A program made the translations under genes and the position numbers. A stretch of 6,286 nucleotides of DNA from Rhodopirellula sp. (lineage in GTDB: Bacteria; Planctomycetota; Planctomycetia; Pirellulales; Pirellulaceae): NCBI GenBank assembly GCA_002712845.1, contig PAUV01000051.1, positions 1 to 6,286 on the forward strand, in the 5' to 3' direction. Shown one piece after another: positions 5,724 to 6,286 of the stretch. The notes under the pieces were generated by a model. That model was not told the origin of the DNA. It worked only from the letters and a program-made list of their open reading frames with translations, and ran no database searches. Numbering within the stretch: position 1 is the first letter of the stretch; each line of letters starts with the position of its first letter.

Positions 5724-6286
5724 ATGGACCAGCAAAACGAATCTCTGCCGATTGTTCGCCCACTGCCAGACGATGTCTGTTTGGTAGAGATGTTTTCGCG
5801 TCTGTCCCTACTGCCCGGGTGCCTGTGGCTTGACTCTGTGTCGCGTGGCCCCCGCGATCCTCACGGGCAGCCGATTGGGCGATACAGCTTTTTGACCGCT
5901 GATCCCATCAAATCACTCGTGGCATTTGCAGGTGATCCCGACCCATGGCCTGTGCTCGCTCAATGGTGCGACGCACTGCCCAATGACCATGATCCCTCTC
6001 TGCCTTCGTTTCAGGGGGGGATCGCAGGGTTGATCGGTTATGAAGCAGCGACTTGGTTGGAATCGGTGGGAATGCCTGAGGCCAATGATCTACCAACTCC
6101 CGCCATCTCGCTCGGTTTGTACGACTGGAGCATCGCGTTTGATCATCAGCTCGGAAAAGGGTGGCTGATCAGTCAAGGATTATCCGCTACTGATCCAAGC
6201 CAGCGACTTTCAGTCGCGGTGCAACGAGCTGATTACGTTCAACAGTGGTTGTTTGGAAGTCATGACACAGATGTTTTGGAAGCAGA
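5724..6286 (+). CDS. pabB: Aminodeoxychorismate synthase component I, N-terminal part
   Basis: The frame is open from ATG 5724 to the window end, giving 187 residues of a protein expected to be about 450-500. PabB, with the glutamine amidotransferase PabA, turns chorismate into 4-amino-4-deoxychorismate for folate synthesis. The visible part is the chorismate-binding family's N-terminal domain. FSRLSLLPGCLWLDS (24-38) lines up with E. coli PabB's FSHLSHLPWAMLLHS. GRYSFLTADPIKSLVAF (52-68) is followed by FQGGIAGLIGYE (96-107) and GLYDWSIAFDHQ (131-142), close to E. coli GIYDWALIVDHQ. These matches favour PabB over the related anthranilate synthase TrpE or an isochorismate synthase, though the catalytic C-terminal domain lies outside the window. 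A fused PabC lyase at the far end cannot be excluded. A run of seven G at 6014-6020 falls in the GG of FQGG; the frame reads through it normally. Confidence 0.85.
   Translation, partial: MDQQNESLPIVRPLPDDVCLVEMFSRLSLLPGCLWLDSVSRGPRDPHGQPIGRYSFLTADPIKSLVAFAGDPDPWPVLAQWCDALPNDHDPSLPSFQGGIAGLIGYEAATWLESVGMPEANDLPTPAISLGLYDWSIAFDHQLGKGWLISQGLSATDPSQRLSVAVQRADYVQQWLFGSHDTDVLEA

Noticed and set aside
1..6286. CRISPR array, tRNA, rRNA, insertion sequence or phage gene
   Set aside because: Coding density is near complete, repeats of CRISPR type are absent, no tRNA-like cloverleaf was noticed in the one gap, and no transposase or integrase motif was seen in any frame.

Overview
The window carries six protein genes, all on the + strand and tightly packed. 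It looks like ordinary chromosome from a planctomycete-like bacterium. That assignment is an inference from protein style: a copper type II monooxygenase-like C-terminus joined to an EF-hand, and an MMPL-type RND permease of the kind common in Planctomycetota. It does not rest on a marker gene. No RNA gene, CRISPR array, insertion sequence, integrase or phage gene was seen.

The left block (1-3949) holds three genes that probably form one transcription unit. The first is the 3' end of a copper type II ascorbate-dependent monooxygenase-like protein with a C-terminal EF-hand. It is followed after 24 bases by a GTG-started 771-residue RND/MMPL membrane permease. The permease overlaps an M20D metal-dependent amidohydrolase of the N-acyl-amino-acid / IAA-amino-acid hydrolase type by 11-20 bases. 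The overlap suggests translational coupling of permease and hydrolase. The substrate of neither can be read from the sequence.

A 124-base gap (3950-4073) is the only real non-coding stretch. It contains an imperfect 13-base direct repeat with a 23-base period, a TTGACA hexamer inside the first copy, and a short AACAA-N-TTGTT dyad just before the next ribosome binding site. No convincing terminator was found in it.

The right block (4074-6286) is a second probable operon: a YbdK-type carboxylate-amine ligase (GCS2 family), tsaE (the ATPase for the t6A tRNA modification) joined by a 4-base ATGA overlap, then after 16 bases the N-terminal part of pabB (aminodeoxychorismate synthase component I), cut by the window end. 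These are housekeeping or small-molecule functions with no obvious shared pathway.

I found no clearly new system. The most interesting leads are the monooxygenase / RND permease / M20D amidohydrolase arrangement and the repeat-bearing promoter region in front of the ybdK homologue.
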